Under the pieces are notes generated by a model that saw only the letters and a list, made by a program, of their open reading frames with translations, made no database searches and was not told the DNA's origin. A stretch of 64,000 nt of DNA from Alkalicoccus saliphilus (lineage in GTDB: Bacteria > Bacillota > Bacilli > Bacillales > Salisediminibacteriaceae), in NCBI RefSeq assembly GCF_003044065.1, contig NZ_PZJJ01000017.1:1-64000 (forward strand), in the 5' to 3' direction. A program made the translations under genes and the position numbers. Below, piece after piece: positions 27,586 through 35,952 of this stretch (position 1 is the stretch's first letter; each line of letters starts with the position of its first letter).

Positions 27586-27614
27586 TTGACATAATAATTC
27601 AAAATTCATATACT
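27586..27614 (+). promoter_or_regulatory. Promoter of the MurNAc catabolic operon
   Basis: Consensus -35 TTGACA at 27586-27591 and -10 TATACT at 27609-27614 with a 17-nt spacer, 30 nt before the kinase start codon. Such a strong promoter is expected to be under repression, presumably by MurR, in AT-rich flanks. No operator could be assigned. Confidence 0.75.
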
Positions 27615-27643
27615 TTACTTATATTTAACGATGGAGGAAATGA

Positions 27644-28621
27644 ATGGAATATGTCATTGGAATCGACGGAGGCGGAACAAAAACTTCCTGTCTGTTTTAC
27701 CCAGCAGATGCTCCTCCGCCTGTCGGCAGAAAACCGCCCCTGCTGATTACCGGCGAAGGAACAAACCCCCACGTAATCGGATGGGAAAAAATGCAGGACC
27801 GGCTGGTGGAGCTGCTCCAGCGGGGAATGGAGAAATTTCAGATCCCTCCCTCCCGTATCCGGGCAGTATGCTGCGGACTTGCAGGTGTGGGGCGTCCCGA
27901 CGATCGTATCCGGGCGGAAGCGAAAATCCGGCAGGGTGCTTTACAGCTTCTTTTTTCGGAAAATTCAATTATTTTTGTGGAATCGGATCTTTTCGCTGCT
28001 CTCCACGGCGCCCTCCCTCCCGACAAGCAGGCCGGAATGCTTCTCATAGCCGGGACAGGATCCAATGCAATTGCCCGAACTGCTGAAGGAGACATTTTTC
28101 GGAGCGGCGGATGGGGCCATCTTCTCGGTGACGAAGGAAGCGGTTATCAAATAGGCCTGCAGACTTTGCAGCATGCAGCAAGGGCTTACGATTACCGGGA
28201 GGAAGAGGGGTTACTTTCCGAAATGATTCTTGAAAAAATGAGCTGGCAGAATCTGCGGGAAATGGTTGCTTATATGTACGAAAAGAAACCGGACAAAAAA
28301 GAAATTGCCGCTTTCGCCCCACTCGTTATGCGGGCGGCGGACAATGGGGACAAAACAGCGCTCCGAATTTTACGGACCGCTGCCGATGAACTGCTGCTGC
28401 ATATAAGAAGCCTTCAAAAACGAAGTTCCGAATTTACTGAAGCAACGCCGGTTGCGACAACCGGCTCCATTATTACTCATTCCCGTATTGTACATACTTA
28501 TTTTCAGCAGGGCCTGAAAGATCAAAAGCTGGGAAAATTCACACCCTCTTCCGGTACACCGGCAGAAGGAGCGGCTCTGAAAGCCCAGCAGCTTTATGCA
28601 GACTATAAAAAAGCCAGGTGA
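27644..28621 (+). CDS. murK: N-acetylmuramic acid / N-acetylglucosamine kinase (BadF/BcrA ATPase fold, MurK-like)
   Basis: A 325-aa sugar kinase of the ASKHA fold. Phosphate 1 motif is IGIDGGGTKTSC at the N-terminus; later come IAGTGSNAIA (phosphate 2) and GGWGHLLGDEGSGY, which is typical of GlcNAc-kinase relatives. Set right before murQ, it should phosphorylate imported MurNAc at C6, as MurK does in Clostridium acetobutylicum, replacing the PTS phosphorylation used by B. subtilis MurP. It could also act on GlcNAc. The stop codon lies 6 nt before the murQ start. Confidence 0.82.
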   Translation: MEYVIGIDGGGTKTSCLFYPADAPPPVGRKPPLLITGEGTNPHVIGWEKMQDRLVELLQRGMEKFQIPPSRIRAVCCGLAGVGRPDDRIRAEAKIRQGALQLLFSENSIIFVESDLFAALHGALPPDKQAGMLLIAGTGSNAIARTAEGDIFRSGGWGHLLGDEGSGYQIGLQTLQHAARAYDYREEEGLLSEMILEKMSWQNLREMVAYMYEKKPDKKEIAAFAPLVMRAADNGDKTALRILRTAADELLLHIRSLQKRSSEFTEATPVATTGSIITHSRIVHTYFQQGLKDQKLGKFTPSSGTPAEGAALKAQQLYADYKKAR

Positions 28622-28627
28622 TGCGTG

Positions 28628-29542
28628 ATGGAAAAAGAACTGTCCGGATTAACTACAGAGAGCAGAAATCCCGGGAGCATGAATTTAAGTGAACTGCCAG
28701 TCCCTGATATTCTCCGCCTGATCAACAACGAAGATAAAAAAGTCGCCTCTGCGGTGGAAAATGTACTGCCCGAAGTGGAGCAGGCCGTAGAGCTGATCTT
28801 CGACTCCCTGAACCAGGGCGGCCGCCTGTTTTATGCCGGTGCCGGAACAAGTGGACGTGTCGGCGTAATTGATGCTTCGGAATGTCCTCCTACCTTTTTA
28901 ACTCCGCCGGAAATGGTCCAGACTATCATGGCCGGCGGGACAGAGGCCTTCACTGAAGCAGTGGAAGGGTCCGAGGATAATGAAGGGCAGGGGATAAAAG
29001 ATCTCCAGTCGAAAAAACTGACCAATAAAGACGTTGTGGTCGGAATTACAGCAAGCGGCCGCACCCCCTACCCTATCGGGGCATTGAAGTACGCCCGGGA
29101 AGTCCGGGCATCGACTATTTCACTTTCCTGTAACTCCGGTTCTGTTATCAGTCCGCTGGCAGACTGTGCTATTGAAGTTATTGTCGGCCCGGAAGTTCTA
29201 ACAGGATCCACGCGTATGAAGGCAGCGACAGCTCACAAAATGATTTTAAATATGTTCAGCACTACAGTAATGGTTAAGCTCGGCAAAGTGCACGAAAATT
29301 TGATGGTGGACGTCCATGCGAGCAATCATAAACTGAAACAAAGAGCTATATATATTGTTTCAGAGATTACACAGGCTTCATCAGCTGAAGCAGAGGAAGT
29401 CCTCCGCCGGGCCGAATGGCAGGTTAAACCTGCGATCGTCATGTATGAAGCGGGTGTTACGTTTCCAGCAGCCCTTCAGGCTATCGAAACCGGAAAAGGC
29501 TTCGTCGGAGAAGCTGTCGCTTCAGCCAAAAAAGAGGTCTGA
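28628..29542 (+). CDS. murQ: N-acetylmuramic acid 6-phosphate etherase
   Basis: A 304-aa SIS-domain enzyme that splits the lactyl ether of MurNAc 6-phosphate to give GlcNAc 6-phosphate and D-lactate. Diagnostic motifs: LTTESRNPGSMNLSELPV near the start, FYAGAGTSGRVGVIDASECPPT, EGSEDNEGQGI and LTGSTRMKAATAHKMILNM. Length is standard. It is the best marker for the whole cluster. The ATG at 28628 is preferred over a GTG one codon earlier. Confidence 0.96.
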   Translation: MEKELSGLTTESRNPGSMNLSELPVPDILRLINNEDKKVASAVENVLPEVEQAVELIFDSLNQGGRLFYAGAGTSGRVGVIDASECPPTFLTPPEMVQTIMAGGTEAFTEAVEGSEDNEGQGIKDLQSKKLTNKDVVVGITASGRTPYPIGALKYAREVRASTISLSCNSGSVISPLADCAIEVIVGPEVLTGSTRMKAATAHKMILNMFSTTVMVKLGKVHENLMVDVHASNHKLKQRAIYIVSEITQASSAEAEEVLRRAEWQVKPAIVMYEAGVTFPAALQAIETGKGFVGEAVASAKKEV

Positions 29543-29613
29543 TACACGTTGAAACCGTCTGTTCATACAGGCGTTTCATATATAAAATCAACTATTTCAA
29601 AGGGGGATTTACG

Positions 29614-31014
29614 TTGAAAAAGCCATGGAAGAAAATGCTGACCGCAGGGATTACTGCCGGGATTGCACTCGGTACGCTTGCTGCCTGCGGCGGGGATGCG
29701 GAAAATGAAGGCGCTGACAGCAACGGTGACAACAACGCGGCTGGTGCAGAAAATAATACGTCAGAAGGTAATTCCGAGGGGAACGGTGCCGGCGAAGGAA
29801 ATGGAGAAGTTTCCGGAGAGCTGGAAATTCAGTACTTTGTCGGCGGTTACGGGGACTCCTGGTGGAAAGAAGTAATCAGTGACTTCCAGGAAGAATATCC
29901 TGACGTAACGATCATAGAACAGGCGGGGCCGAACATCAACGATGAAATGCGCTCCCGCTGGGTATCCGACGATCCGCCTGATGTCGTGTATATCGACGGT
30001 GCCGGATCCAGTGAAACACAGATGGTGGAAGACGGCCAGCTGATGGATCTGACCGATTGGCTGAGTGACGTGGAAACAGCAGACGGCGAGCAGCTTTCCG
30101 AAAGCTTTATTGTTGATCCTGCCACTTACGACGGACAGATCCACAGCCTGCCGCTCGTTTTCGATACGTGGGGCACATGGTACAACAGCGCCCAGTTTGA
30201 AGCTGAAGGATATGACGTTCCGGAAGACTTTGACAGCTACATGGATACCATGGGAGAGATTCAGGATAATGAAGGAATTGCCCCATTTGTTACAACCGGT
30301 CAGCACCCTTATTACTTCCTCCGCGGTGTTTTGACTCCGGCATTCGGTGCAGCCGGCGGTGATGAACTGCTTGCTGATATCGTCACTGGTGAAGAAGGCG
30401 TCTGGGAACGGGAAGAAGTGGTTGCCCAGATGGAAAAGGTAGCTGATATGCAGGAAGCCGGCTACATTGACGAAGGATTCGGTGCCTATAACCATACCCA
30501 GTCCCAGATGAACTTCCTTCTTGGAGATAATGCATTTATCCCGGTTGGTTTCTGGCTGCCGAACGAAATGGAAAATGACACCCCGGAAGACTTTGAATTC
30601 GGCTTTATTCCTTCCCCGATGCAGGATGAAGGGGAACCGTTTGCGATTGTACCGGATCTCCGTCCACTGGCCATTGCAGAAAATGCGGATAATCCGGATG
30701 CAGCTAAAGCATTTGTGGAATTTGTTTTCACCCAGGAATACGCCACCCTGTTCTCTGAACATACCGGGGCGATTATGAACCTGGAAGGCGTTGATCTATC
30801 AGAAAATGAAAACGTTCCGGACTACCTGATCGAAGCTAATGAAATGATCAACGATCCGGATCAGGTGCAGATCTACAACCGCCCTCATCCGATGAGTGCC
30901 GACCTGGAAACACCTCTTGGCGATTCTCTGACTGCTCTTATGCTCGGTAACATTACAGTGGATGAATTTATTGAAGACGCAGAAGAAGCAACTGCTGAAT
31001 ACCGGGGAGAATAA
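29614..31014 (+). CDS. Sugar ABC transporter substrate-binding lipoprotein (MurNAc or muropeptide)
   Basis: A 466-aa family 1 extracellular binding protein. Signal peptide with lipobox LAAC, then a 40-residue linker of G, N, E, A and D that would hold the protein away from the membrane, then the binding domain (QYFVGGYGDSWWKEVISDFQ, WVSDDPPDVVYIDGAGS). The start is TTG behind AAGGGGG. Placement between murQ and two permease genes suggests it binds MurNAc or a MurNAc-containing sugar. The next genes follow after a strong hairpin, so this gene is probably expressed at a higher level than the permeases. Confidence 0.85.
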   Translation: MKKPWKKMLTAGITAGIALGTLAACGGDAENEGADSNGDNNAAGAENNTSEGNSEGNGAGEGNGEVSGELEIQYFVGGYGDSWWKEVISDFQEEYPDVTIIEQAGPNINDEMRSRWVSDDPPDVVYIDGAGSSETQMVEDGQLMDLTDWLSDVETADGEQLSESFIVDPATYDGQIHSLPLVFDTWGTWYNSAQFEAEGYDVPEDFDSYMDTMGEIQDNEGIAPFVTTGQHPYYFLRGVLTPAFGAAGGDELLADIVTGEEGVWEREEVVAQMEKVADMQEAGYIDEGFGAYNHTQSQMNFLLGDNAFIPVGFWLPNEMENDTPEDFEFGFIPSPMQDEGEPFAIVPDLRPLAIAENADNPDAAKAFVEFVFTQEYATLFSEHTGAIMNLEGVDLSENENVPDYLIEANEMINDPDQVQIYNRPHPMSADLETPLGDSLTALMLGNITVDEFIEDAEEATAEYRGE

Positions 31015-31026
31015 CTCCCTGTATCC

Positions 31027-31073
31027 GGGGATGCAGAGGCAAAGTATCGTCTTTGCTTCTGCTCCCCTTTTAT
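31027..31073 (+). terminator. Hairpin between binding protein and permease genes (attenuator)
   Basis: A long stem, GGGGA-TGCAGAGGCAAAG with CTTTGCTTCTGC-TCCCC, followed by TTTTATTATTT. Lying inside the operon, it should reduce read-through into the permeases or protect the upstream mRNA. The next 250 bp before the permease contain a short GC-rich patch and no gene. Confidence 0.82.
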
Positions 31074-31337
31074 TATTTAGCTCCGGCTTGTTTTTGACAA
31101 TGTCTGCGGCTCTTTACACCTGCCGCGGAGATTAAAAGATCCCGCAGTGCGCAGCCCACCAGAAGCGTTCCTATACGGGAAAACGGTCGAAAGCGAAGTT
31201 TTTCACGAGGCATCAATAGTTCACTTCAACATAGAGTATTGTTTCTGTCAGCGTCATAAAAGAACTTAAGAAGAAAACAGTTTTTTTATGACTACATATT
31301 TTACTCACGCTGAATGCGACAGGAGAGAAGGGATCAG

Positions 31338-32231
31338 ATGGTACAGACCAAAAAACAAAAGTATTTATTTTTAGCTTTCTGCTTAGTCCCGACGTTTTTA
31401 CTGTTTGCTGTTTTCACATTGTATCCTTTATTCAGCGGACTGTATTTTTCCTTCTTCAGCTGGTCCGGCTCTGCAGCAGACCGCGAATTTGTCGGTATCA
31501 GCAACTATATCCGGTTATTTAACGACAGCATTATTCCAAGAACAATTCTGCATGATTACTTCCTCGTCGTCACGAAAGTTATCGGCATCATGGCGCTTGC
31601 GATGTATTTTGCTGTCGCAATTATGCAGATGAAAATTAAAGAAGCTCCTTTTTACCGGATCATTTTCTTTTTTCCAAACATCATGTCCGTTGTCGTCATC
31701 GGGATTCTCTGGATGTTTATTTACAATCCGAGCCTCGGTCTTATCAACTCAGGCCTCGAAGCTGTCGGGCTGGAAAACTTGACCCGGCCGTGGCTTGGAA
31801 GCGAAACATGGGCACTACCTGCGATCGTCCTCCCCTCCATCTGGGCAGGTATCGGCCTGTTCATGCTGATGCTGATGGGAGGCATCGGTACAATTTCCAA
31901 AAGCTATTATGAAGCGGCCGAACTCGATGGAGCGAGCGAATGGCAGCAGTTCTGGAAGGTTACCGTCCCCCTTTTGTGGCCGCAGATAAAAGTGTCTGTT
32001 CTGTATATCGTTATTACAACACTGAACGGCTCCTTTATTATCGTGCAGATTATGACAGGAGGCGGACCAAACAACTCGACTCATGTGATGGGGTCCTATT
32101 TGTACCAGCAGGCATTTGAGCAGTACAACTTCGGTTACGGTGCGACAATCGGCGTTATGATTCTCGTCCTTTCCCTCCTCACCGTCTTTCTTCTGCAGCG
32201 GCTCCTGCGCAGGGAAAAGGTGCAGTACTGA
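31338..32231 (+). CDS. Sugar ABC transporter permease, MalF-type
   Basis: A 297-aa inner-membrane permease with six helices. The binding-protein-dependent transport signature that contacts the ATPase is visible as EAAELDGASEWQQFWKVTVP at about residues 193-212. An early ATG at 31314 lies before the ribosome binding site; GAGAAGGGA favours 31338. It forms the pore with the next gene. No ATPase gene is in the cluster. Confidence 0.88.
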   Translation: MVQTKKQKYLFLAFCLVPTFLLFAVFTLYPLFSGLYFSFFSWSGSAADREFVGISNYIRLFNDSIIPRTILHDYFLVVTKVIGIMALAMYFAVAIMQMKIKEAPFYRIIFFFPNIMSVVVIGILWMFIYNPSLGLINSGLEAVGLENLTRPWLGSETWALPAIVLPSIWAGIGLFMLMLMGGIGTISKSYYEAAELDGASEWQQFWKVTVPLLWPQIKVSVLYIVITTLNGSFIIVQIMTGGGPNNSTHVMGSYLYQQAFEQYNFGYGATIGVMILVLSLLTVFLLQRLLRREKVQY

Positions 32232-32285
32232 TGCTTTGCTACGAAAACTGCCGCATATGCTTTCGGCTATTAGGAGGTTACTACT

Positions 32286-33131
32286 GTGGAACAAGAGCCA
32301 AAAGGTAATTTGCTGACCCGCATCATCATACGCCTTCCTTTAATTATCTGGTCCATTGCTGTATTATATCCTATCACGTGGATGATTCTCGGAGCGTTTA
32401 AAACAAACGCCGAAATATATGCAAATCCGTGGGGACTGCCGGAATCATTTAATTTCCAGAACTTTTTCGATGCATGGAACAACTATAATATCGACCTCGG
32501 GGTGTTCAACAGCCTGTTTGTTACCGTACTCGGTACACTTCTTGCCCTCGTTCTTGCCGTGCCGACATCCTATGCTCTGGAACGGTTGAATTTCCGGGGG
32601 AGCACAGTATTATTCAACCTGTACATTTCAGCGATGATGATACCGATGGTGCTCGGCTGGATTCCACTCTTTTTCCTTTTAATGAGTATTGGAATGCTTG
32701 ATAATCTGTTTGGACTCTCCATCGTTTACGCTGTTTCCCAGCTGCCGTTCAGCATTTTCGTTTTAACTACTTTTATGGGATCCATTCCGAAAGAACTCGA
32801 AGAATCTGCATCCATCGACGGCATGTCCCCGTATGGTATTCTATGGAAGATCATTACTCCGCTTTCCATGTCAGGGATCATTACCGTTACTATTATGAAT
32901 GCTATTCAGTTTTGGAACGAATATTTTATGGCACTCATTTTTCTTCAGTCACGGGAAAATTATACACTCGGTCTTGCAGTCGATTTTATCAGCCGGGAAG
33001 CCGTCTACACGAATGCATGGGGTACGCTGTTCGCCAGCTTAACTATCGCTATTATCCCAATCATTATACTTTATGCAATCTTCCAACGCCGAATTTCGAA
33101 GGGAATGACGGAAGGTGCTATTAAAGGATGA
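32286..33131 (+). CDS. Sugar ABC transporter permease, MalG-type
   Basis: A 281-aa inner-membrane permease, partner of the preceding gene. It has six helices and the ATPase-contact loop EESASIDGMSPYGILWKIITP at about residues 177-197. It starts with GTG, 8 nt behind AGGAGG. The downstream regulator gene begins almost at its stop codon. The missing ATPase is probably a shared MsmX-type protein, as for several B. subtilis sugar importers. Confidence 0.88.
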   Translation: MEQEPKGNLLTRIIIRLPLIIWSIAVLYPITWMILGAFKTNAEIYANPWGLPESFNFQNFFDAWNNYNIDLGVFNSLFVTVLGTLLALVLAVPTSYALERLNFRGSTVLFNLYISAMMIPMVLGWIPLFFLLMSIGMLDNLFGLSIVYAVSQLPFSIFVLTTFMGSIPKELEESASIDGMSPYGILWKIITPLSMSGIITVTIMNAIQFWNEYFMALIFLQSRENYTLGLAVDFISREAVYTNAWGTLFASLTIAIIPIIILYAIFQRRISKGMTEGAIKG

Positions 33132-33159
33132 ACAATCACCCGAAAGGAGGCGGCGGACT

Positions 33160-34041
33160 ATAGTAAGCAGCAAATCTTTCTCAGGCGGGCTGACTATGCT
33201 GCAGGAAATCCAGCATAAGCTCCCTCCTTCCGAGAAAAAAGTCGCAGAATTTATTATCAGCAGCCCGCATCACGCCATCAGCCTGACAGCCACACAGCTC
33301 GGGGAAGAAAGCCGTACGAGCAGTGCAGCCGTTATCCGGCTCTGCAAATCTCTCGGTCTGAAAGGACTCCCGGATTTGAAACTGCGTGTATCCGGGGATC
33401 TTCAGAAATCTCCGGAAATTCAGTACAGCAACATTGAACCCGGTGAAACCCAGCAGGCGATCGTTGATAAACTGACGAATAACGCTGTCCATGCGCTGCA
33501 GGAATCAGCAGAACTTGTTAATTATGAGTCACTCGCCCTGGCCGTGGAAAAACTGCAGAAGGCGGAAAAAATCCACTTCTTCGGAGTCGGGGCTTCCGGA
33601 ATTATTGCGCAGGATGCCCGGCAGAAGTTTCTCCGCATGAACAAGGCGGTCTCGTCCTTCAATGATGTCCATAATGCCGCTATGTATGTAGCTAACGCCG
33701 GAGAACAGGACGTCGTTTTCGGCATCTCCTTTTCCGGTGAAACGTTTGAAACTTTGAAAATGCTTCAGCTTGCCAAAGCGCGCGGAGCTGCAACGATCAG
33801 TCTTACCCGATACGGCAGCTCTACGATTGCCGACACTGCGGACATCCCATTGTTTATTTCGGCAACCCGGGAAGTGCCTGCTCCTTTCAGAAGCGGCGCA
33901 ACCTCCTCCCGGCTCGCCCAGCTTCATCTCATCGATATTTTATTCGTGAGCGTGGTTACGGATCAGTACGAAGAAGCCTCTGATTATTTGAAGGAAATCA
34001 AATCAGCGATGGACTTTTTGAAAAAAGGGCAGAAGCCTTAA
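33160..34041 (+). CDS. murR: MurR-type RpiR family regulator
   Basis: A roughly 293-aa regulator: N-terminal RpiR helix-turn-helix (about residues 15-90; ATQLGEESRTSSAAVIRLCKSL) and C-terminal SIS domain (about 130-265; FFGVGASGIIAQDARQKF, FSGETFETL) that binds a sugar phosphate, here presumably MurNAc 6-phosphate. The start is unusual. The sequence SGGLTMLQEIQHKLPPSE aligns, from memory, with the N-terminus of B. subtilis MurR, so the protein begins before the ATG at 33196. AAAGGAGG at 33143-33150 points to an ATA codon at 33160. A GTG at 33115 or the ATG at 33196 are alternatives. Confidence 0.85.
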   Translation: MVSSKSFSGGLTMLQEIQHKLPPSEKKVAEFIISSPHHAISLTATQLGEESRTSSAAVIRLCKSLGLKGLPDLKLRVSGDLQKSPEIQYSNIEPGETQQAIVDKLTNNAVHALQESAELVNYESLALAVEKLQKAEKIHFFGVGASGIIAQDARQKFLRMNKAVSSFNDVHNAAMYVANAGEQDVVFGISFSGETFETLKMLQLAKARGAATISLTRYGSSTIADTADIPLFISATREVPAPFRSGATSSRLAQLHLIDILFVSVVTDQYEEASDYLKEIKSAMDFLKKGQKP

Positions 34042-34102
34042 ACTGCCTGGAGTTAACAAACATCCATCTCATCTATGGGACTGGGTCGTCCGGAACAATA
34101 AG

Positions 34103-34133
34103 AAAAGACCTCTGAAAACTCAGAGGTCTTTTC
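34103..34133. terminator. Bidirectional terminator between murR and the cupin gene
   Basis: A perfect 13-bp stem AAAAGACCTCTGA/TCAGAGGTCTTTT with a 4-nt loop; A and T runs on both sides suit the convergent genes. Confidence 0.9.
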
Positions 34134-34154
34134 ATGTATTTCACTTTATTTTTT

Positions 34155-34637
34155 TCATGGCTCCTCCAATACTTCAACACCGTACTCGAGCGCCAGAGTG
34201 AGCAGCTTTTCCATATCGGTTGCCACATCATCCGGCGGCAGTTTGTACCCGGCCGCCGGCACACTGCAGTCAATAAACAGCTTTTCCAGTCCTGCCGGCA
34301 CGAGCATAGTGATAATTTTGGCAGGCTTGGAATTTTCGATTTTATACATATGAGCAATATCCCGCGGAGCAAAAACAAAAGTGCCCGGCTTGGCTTGGAT
34401 GTTTTTTTCGCCGATTATAAACGTGGCTTCCCCTTCCAGCACATAAAAATACTCGTCTTCGTTATGGTGAATGTGCATCGGGGTGGCGAAATCAGGCGGG
34501 TCAATTTCTTCGAGCAGACTGAAAGCCCCTCCTGTTTCTTCACCCTTCGCTTTCACTTCCATTAAGGATCCTAAGAACCAATACTTTTCCCCTTCCCCGC
34601 TGGCCAGCGCAAATGCATGATTTAGTTTCTCCACCAT
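34155..34637 (-). CDS. Cupin-domain protein
   Basis: A 160-aa single-domain cupin. Cupin motif 1 is PMHIHHNEDEYFYVLEGE with metal ligands H55, H57 and E62; motif 2 is PGTFVFAPRDIAHMY with H96. The beta-barrel family includes dioxygenases, isomerases and storage proteins, and the sequence does not settle the reaction. Stand-alone gene, convergent with murR. Confidence 0.78.
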   Translation of the reverse strand: MVEKLNHAFALASGEGEKYWFLGSLMEVKAKGEETGGAFSLLEEIDPPDFATPMHIHHNEDEYFYVLEGEATFIIGEKNIQAKPGTFVFAPRDIAHMYKIENSKPAKIITMLVPAGLEKLFIDCSVPAAGYKLPPDDVATDMEKLLTLALEYGVEVLEEP

Positions 34638-35007
34638 GGTCCACTACCTCCTATCCCGGAATTTCGATACCGTATTCCTGAGCAGGTTTCGTCCTCTTTT
34701 TACTGCAGAACATAATGTTTCAGGACGATGGACGTCTTCCTTACTTTAAAGAATTTTTCAGTGGGGTAGTTTTCTTTTCCTCCTTTCCGTTAAGATACTT
34801 CGGATGAAGGCTGCTCTTCATATGTATATCCACTTGTATTTTCACCTTCAATTATACTCCCAGCCATAAAAATATTCTATATTTTCAGAATTTTTTTTCA
34901 TAGTTATTCACTGATTTACAGGAGTCAGTCTGCATTTATGAACTGATACTAAAAAGCATCCGCTCCATCTGAAACGAGTGCTTTTTAATGCATGGCAAGG
35001 CGGCTGC

Positions 35008-35235
35008 TCATATAAGTACGTTCAACAGGCCGAGTGTAAGCCAAAAAGCGGCAAACAGTCCGTACACCCAGCGGACACGGCGGACATGCTTTCCAATTTC
35101 TTCTTCCGGCATGAAAGCAAGCAGCGCAAACAGCCCTGCCAGAACAAAGTGTCCTACGGAAAAAGGTACGTCCATAATAATAAACAAAATAAGAAAAATT
35201 CCTACTGCGGCAGAAACGATCGTTTTAATCCGCAT
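35008..35235 (-). CDS. Small membrane protein, three helices
   Basis: A 75-aa hydrophobic protein with three membrane segments (about 4-21, 27-45 and 54-73) joined by a charged loop, PEEEIGKHVRRVRW. The start is the ATG at 35235 behind a GGAGGGGGGG purine run; an ATG twelve codons earlier lies before that site. Unknown function. The 34638-35007 gap to its right-hand neighbour holds nothing I can name. Confidence 0.6.
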   Translation of the reverse strand: MRIKTIVSAAVGIFLILFIIMDVPFSVGHFVLAGLFALLAFMPEEEIGKHVRRVRWVYGLFAAFWLTLGLLNVLI

Positions 35236-35415
35236 AGCTGCTCCCCCCCCCTCCTTCTGCCAGATTATCATATTATATAAGTTTGGGAGTGCTAAAAATA
35301 GAAACCCACCCTTCAGACCGCTTTGCTCCAGGGGGAACGTACGTGGTCTGCAGAATAATGATATTCAACAGCACCACCTGAAATATAAGGGATCAAGCAC
35401 GACTTCGCACAAACT

Positions 35416-35451
35416 AAACCCTGTCAGATAAATCCCGATTTGACAGGGTTT
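35416..35451. repeat. Hairpin left of dispersed repeat copy 4 (direct repeat B1)
   Basis: A perfect arm pair AAACCCTGTCA/TGACAGGGTTT, 36 nt in total, recurs at 35861-35896 with a single base change. The two copies bracket dispersed repeat copy 4, as the different hairpin pair at 6.3-6.8 kb brackets copy 2. Confidence 0.78.
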
Positions 35452-35559
35452 CAGTTTGTTGATTAAATGATCAGTAGAGAATATGTCTTCCAGTTGTTGT
35501 ATAAGCTTCTTCTCTTACCAAGTCTGCCGTGGAACTGGTCTTCAGCTGTTTGGTCCTGT

Positions 35560-35795
35560 GCCGTGGTCTGACTGCGCTTATTCCCATCGGCGTCTCCGTC
35601 GTTTCGGAGGGAAAATCATCTCTTTATCGAAGAACATGGTTTTAAAAGAGAAATTTTTCCCCGCAGAAAACTTTTTTCTGATTTCCCCGCAGCAGCCGCA
35701 GGGACGACTCCTGGGCGATCAAGGACGAGGCGAAGATCCATTCCTTCCAGCCTATAGATGGAAGGAATTAGCTGAGCCCGTCCCGCCCGGAAAGC
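35560..35795 (-). repeat. Dispersed intergenic repeat, copy 4 (inverted)
   Basis: Matches the complement of copies 1 and 2 over most of their length: GGCGTCTCCGTCGTTTCGGA, GACTCCTGGGCGAT, GCGAAGATCCATTCC, GGAATTAGCTGAG and CCCGCCCGGAAAGCG. Lies in the 716-bp gap between a small membrane protein gene and the alpha-glucosidase gene. Non-coding. Confidence 0.72.
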
Positions 35796-35860
35796 GTCCC
35801 GGGAGGCGAACGCAGGGGAGCTTCTATCTCTACACGCAAGAACACTTTACCTACAGCCTA

Positions 35861-35896
35861 AAACCCTGTCAGATAAATCCCGATCTGACAGGGTTT
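35861..35896. terminator. Hairpin right of dispersed repeat copy 4 (direct repeat B2)
   Basis: Near-identical copy of 35416-35451. With a 3' T run on the minus strand it also makes a suitable terminator for the alpha-glucosidase operon ending at 35953. Confidence 0.78.
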
Positions 35897-35952
35897 TAAA
35901 ATCTCGATCCGGCTCCACTCGTGCATGAATCTTTTGAGACAGCCTTCTCTCG

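Noticed and set aside
29761-30762. 333-codon minus-strand frame opposite the MurNAc binding protein
   Set aside because: Antisense shadow of a well-supported lipoprotein gene; composition reflects the codon pattern of the sense strand.
31090-31215. Further copy of the dispersed repeat in the gap before the permease gene
   Set aside because: Similar GC-rich style but no stretch long enough to align with copies 1-4.
35483-35899. 138-codon frame across repeat copy 4
   Set aside because: Entirely within the dispersed repeat and its flanking hairpin; no family features.
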